Shown one piece after another: positions 6,778-8,693 of a DNA stretch of 8,693 nt (its first letter is position 1; each line of letters begins with the position of its first letter). The position numbers and the translations under genes were made by a program. The stretch is from Cryomorphaceae bacterium (GTDB lineage: Bacteria > Bacteroidota > Bacteroidia > Flavobacteriales_D > Crocinitomicaceae): contig JAIXRD010000117.1 in assembly GCA_027485365.1 (NCBI GenBank), positions 1-8,693 on the forward strand. Reading direction: 5' to 3'. The notes under the pieces were generated by a model. The model was given only the letters and a program-made list of their open reading frames with translations. It had not been told where the DNA came from and ran no database searches.

Positions 6778-7268
6778 GTTAAATAGGCATAATGTTCTTC
6801 CGAAACTAAATCCACTTCTACACGGTTTTTAAGTGTAGTAGATAAGCTTAAACCAACAAAATCAGCTTTTATCGGGTATCTTCGGTGTTGGCGATCTACT
6901 AAAACTAAGGTTTTAATGGAGTGGGTTGCTTGTTGCAGGAATTTAATCAGTGCATATTGCATGGTTTTCCCTGAATTGATCACATCGTCAACCAGTACGA
7001 TGTATCCATGCTTTAAATCGACTTCAGGAATGGAAAGACCAATTGGACTTGCCCATGGTTCATCTTTGTTGATTTCAATTTCAAACAACTGAGTATTTAG
7101 GCCGCCGTAAGAGTCGATTACCGATTTAAGCTGCGTTGCAAGTAAAAACCCATTGCCTTGAATACCGCCAATGAAGATTTTTTCCTGATCGGTACATTGC
7201 TCCAAAATCTGGTAGGCGAGACGGGTAATCTTTTGATGTATTTCTTGGTGTTTTAGAATTACCTGCAT
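6774..7268 (-). CDS. PyrR-like phosphoribosyltransferase-family protein
   Basis: 164 residues from the ATG at 7268; a TTG two codons earlier gives no extra support. It has the type I phosphoribosyltransferase fold. The PRPP-binding motif is IVLVDDVINSGKT (90-102), with the two acidic residues Asp94 and Asp95. An IGGIQGNGFLLA loop (33-44) binds pyrophosphate in such proteins. The C-terminal part, LVDRQHRRYPIKADFVG (123-139), closely follows the PyrR pattern (DRGHRELPIRADYVG). PyrR proteins are uracil phosphoribosyltransferases and, in Gram-positives, RNA-binding regulators of the pyr operon. Here there is no pyr gene, so an enzymatic role in nucleobase salvage is more likely, but the base is unknown. 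It is the first gene of the operon, with a -7-like box 16 bases upstream and a 4-nt overlap with murQ. Confidence 0.88.
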   Translation of the reverse strand: MQVILKHQEIHQKITRLAYQILEQCTDQEKIFIGGIQGNGFLLATQLKSVIDSYGGLNTQLFEIEINKDEPWASPIGLSIPEVDLKHGYIVLVDDVINSGKTMQYALIKFLQQATHSIKTLVLVDRQHRRYPIKADFVGLSLSTTLKNRVEVDLVSEEHYAYLT

Positions 7269-7284
7269 GGTCAAATTTTCTATG

Positions 7285-7292
7285 CAAATATA
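7285..7292 (-). promoter_or_regulatory. -7 box for the PRTase-murQ-ureohydrolase-membrane protein operon
   Basis: On the minus strand the bases read TATATTTG, a perfect match to the Bacteroidota consensus TAnnTTTG. Sixteen bases lie between it and the ATG at 7268, leaving a 5' leader of roughly ten bases. No good -33 TTG is seen at the expected distance. As the genes overlap without gaps, it probably drives all four. Confidence 0.55.
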
Positions 7293-7343
7293 CGCTTAAT
7301 TCGTAAGTGCTTTTAATAGGTAGAGAATTGTGTGCACTTTCCT

Positions 7344-7351
7344 TACCTTCG
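7344..7351 (+). promoter_or_regulatory. Possible -7 box for the radical SAM gene
   Basis: TACCTTCG matches TAnnTTTG at all but one defined position. It is four bases before an in-frame GTG at 7356 and 43 bases before the ATG at 7395, so the transcript could be leaderless from the GTG or carry a leader of about 40 bases to the ATG. The nearest TTG (7328-7330) is too close to be a convincing -33 element. Confidence 0.35.
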
Positions 7352-7394
7352 CTGTGTGAAATTGGTGGAAACGACTCGGTATTGGTTGAAATTC

Positions 7395-8375
7395 ATGTCA
7401 TTCAGACGGGTTCTGAATTTCCTGGGATTAGTTTTGAGTTATTACACGTCGCGAATCATAAAAAAGAGCATACCTCTTGGCTTACCTTTTCATGTGAGTA
7501 TGGAGCCAACCACGGCCTGTAATTTAGGTTGTCCGGAATGTCCAAGTGGCTTGAAAAAATTTACGCGACCAACCGGTAAGATGGAATTGGTCCGCCATGA
7601 AAAATGGTTGAAAGAGCTTTCGAAAACTGTATTTTACGTCACCTATTATTTTCAAGGAGAACCCTTCCTAAATCCTCAATTTTTAGAAATGATAAAAGCT
7701 GCCAAACGTTACCGAATGTTTACCGCAACCTCAACCAATGCACATTTTATTACCCAAGACAACGCGGAGGAAGTAGTTAGAAGTGGATTGGATCAATTGA
7801 TAATTTCAGTAGACGGGGTTACCCAAGAAGTTTATGAGCAATACCGAGTGCATGGCGATTTAGAAAAAGTTTGGAGAGCTACGGAAGCCTTAGTTAAAGC
7901 AAAGCAAAAGCTCAATTCGAGCACTCCTAAATTAATATTTCAATGCCTTGCAGTTAAGCCGAATGAACATGAGATTCCTTTGGTATTTGAAAAGGCGAAA
8001 ACCTTGGGGGTAGATGAGGTACGTATTAAATCAGCACAATTATATGATTACAAACATGGGAATCCGCTGATGCCTGAAAAGGAGGAATACAGCAGGTATA
8101 AGCAAACGAGGCAAGGTGAATTTGTTTTGAAAAATACCGGGGGTAATCACTGCTGGCGCATGTGGACGGGGAGTGTCGTAACTTGGGACGGAAAGGTTGT
8201 TCCTTGTTGTTTTGATAAAGATGCCGCCCACGCTATGGGGGAACTAACTAAAGATTCTTTTAATAAGATCTGGAGGAATCCAAGTTATCAAGCATTTAGA
8301 ACTGGTATATTAAAAAACCGACAAGGAATCGATATTTGTCAAAATTGTTCAGAGGGCTCCAAGGTTTGGCTCTAG
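7395..8375 (+). CDS. Radical SAM protein with SPASM-like C-terminal iron-sulfur domain
   Basis: 326 residues from the ATG at 7395; a GTG at 7356 would add 13 residues and cannot be excluded. The radical SAM motif CNLGCPEC places the [4Fe-4S] ligands at Cys42, Cys46 and Cys49 in EPTTACNLGCPECPSG. TYYFQGEPFLNP after it and TATSTNAHF, IISVDGVTQEVYEQYR fit the partial TIM barrel. The C-terminus has a SPASM-like arrangement: Cys253 in NHCWRMW, Cys271-Cys272 in GKVVPCCFD, then Cys315 and Cys318 in ICQNC. This is enough for one auxiliary cluster rather than the two of a full SPASM domain. Relatives modify peptides, proteins or small molecules, and the substrate here is unknown; no small precursor peptide is seen beside it. 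The N-terminal 25 residues are hydrophobic/basic and could associate with the membrane. It is divergent from the PRTase operon. Confidence 0.9.
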   Translation: MSFRRVLNFLGLVLSYYTSRIIKKSIPLGLPFHVSMEPTTACNLGCPECPSGLKKFTRPTGKMELVRHEKWLKELSKTVFYVTYYFQGEPFLNPQFLEMIKAAKRYRMFTATSTNAHFITQDNAEEVVRSGLDQLIISVDGVTQEVYEQYRVHGDLEKVWRATEALVKAKQKLNSSTPKLIFQCLAVKPNEHEIPLVFEKAKTLGVDEVRIKSAQLYDYKHGNPLMPEKEEYSRYKQTRQGEFVLKNTGGNHCWRMWTGSVVTWDGKVVPCCFDKDAAHAMGELTKDSFNKIWRNPSYQAFRTGILKNRQGIDICQNCSEGSKVWL

Positions 8376-8409
8376 TGAAAATTAGAAGGTTGCGTACTTA
8401 TTTTCAATA

Positions 8410-8437
8410 TTTGGATTTAAAAAAAAAATTATATTTG
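8410..8437 (+). promoter_or_regulatory. Promoter of the DUF4389-like gene with an A10 tract in its spacer
   Basis: TTTG at 8410-8413 (-33 type) and TATATTTG at 8430-8437 (perfect TAnnTTTG -7 box) are separated by 16 bases that include ten consecutive A (8419-8428). The ATG at 8462 follows 24 bases after the box, with an AT-rich stretch directly before it, as is usual in this phylum where Shine-Dalgarno pairing is little used. Confidence 0.6.
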
Positions 8438-8461
8438 GCCAAACCTTTAAACTAAATTATT

Positions 8462-8693
8462 ATGAAAATCGGTATTAAACACCAAGAGAGTTACTCGCGT
8501 GGCTCATTAATTCTTCGCTCCCTATTTGGAGGCCTGTACATTGCATTGCCTCACGGGTTTTTGTTAATTTTTATGTCAATCGCTTCATCCTTTGTTGGCA
8601 TTATTAATTTTTGGTCCATTCTAATTACTGGAAAAATGATTCGCTCAATGTTCGATTTTCAGTTGAATTTAATGCGTTGGTCGTTGCGTGTTA
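8462..8693 (+). CDS. DUF4389-like membrane protein (3' end outside window)
   Basis: The first 77 codons of a gene cut by the window end. The protein opens with a short basic/polar part (MKIGIKHQESYSRGS), then a long hydrophobic region at about residues 21-56 containing an Ala-Leu-Pro-His turn (28-31), and then TGKMIRSMFDFQLNLMRW. The combination of an aliphatic helix, the LPH turn, a (F/W)xxILITG segment and a following (M/L)FDF...RW.LRV segment is the pattern I recall for DUF4389 proteins, membrane proteins of unknown function. The assignment rests on memory of that pattern over a partial sequence. It has its own promoter and is separated from the radical SAM gene by 86 bp, so it need not be functionally linked. 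Confidence 0.75.
   Translation, partial: MKIGIKHQESYSRGSLILRSLFGGLYIALPHGFLLIFMSIASSFVGIINFWSILITGKMIRSMFDFQLNLMRWSLRV

Noticed and set aside
6774..7268. PyrR-type RNA-binding attenuator regulating a pyr operon
   Set aside because: No pyrimidine genes or attenuator-like leader are present, and the leader of this operon is only about ten bases, so only the enzyme family is claimed.
7307..7522. Plus-strand open frame of 71 codons overlapping the start of the radical SAM gene
   Set aside because: It overlaps the radical SAM coding region, including its cysteine motif, in another frame and has no family features of its own.
8376..8406. Inverted repeat TGAAAAT / ATTTTCA after the radical SAM stop as a terminator
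   Set aside because: The seven-base stem is almost entirely A-T with a long loop, and no T-run follows directly, so it is too weak to call.

Overview
The window looks like chromosomal DNA from a marine or freshwater Bacteroidota bacterium, probably of the order Flavobacteriales. Three things suggest this. Promoter-like boxes match the Bacteroidota -7 consensus TAnnTTTG. There are no Shine-Dalgarno sequences in front of start codons. Signal peptides end in Ala followed by Gln, a common pattern in this phylum. Several proteins also resemble flavobacterial families as I remember them. Coding density is very high. The only intergenic gaps longer than a few bases are about 111 bp (2343-2453), 126 bp (7269-7394) and 86 bp (8376-8461). 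I see no mobile element, CRISPR array, tRNA or rRNA.

Layout. (1) Positions 1-2342, minus strand: two exported M16-family peptidases, 2 bp apart. The first gene has the zinc motif HFFEH. The second, cut by the window edge, has lost it, giving the well-known active/inactive pair. (2) Positions 2454-4407, plus strand: a secreted protein made of about nine repeats of roughly 35 residues (probably a beta-propeller-like fold, function unknown). It overlaps by 23 nt a secreted NlpC/P60 cysteine peptidase, probably a cell-wall endopeptidase. (3) Positions 4404-7268, minus strand: a tightly overlapping four-gene operon in the order PyrR-like phosphoribosyltransferase, MurQ (N-acetylmuramic acid 6-phosphate etherase), an agmatinase/arginase-family ureohydrolase, and a small protein with five predicted membrane segments. 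The last gene ends tail-to-tail with the NlpC/P60 gene, with a 4-nt overlap of their stop regions. (4) Positions 7395-8375, plus strand: a radical SAM protein with a SPASM-like C-terminal cysteine cluster, divergent from the operon. (5) From 8462, plus strand: the start of a DUF4389-like membrane protein, cut by the window end.

How the genes may work together. The M16 pair is likely a two-subunit periplasmic peptidase. MurQ (cytoplasmic muropeptide salvage) and the NlpC/P60 enzyme (periplasmic or surface wall cleavage) lie in adjacent convergent units and both concern peptidoglycan turnover, but a functional link is only inferred. Nothing in the window is clearly a new multi-gene system. The most unusual items are the repeat protein coupled to the NlpC/P60 gene, the overlapping PRTase-murQ-ureohydrolase-membrane operon, a lysine-rich insertion in the active M16 peptidase, and promoter boxes placed so close to start codons that leaderless mRNAs are likely.
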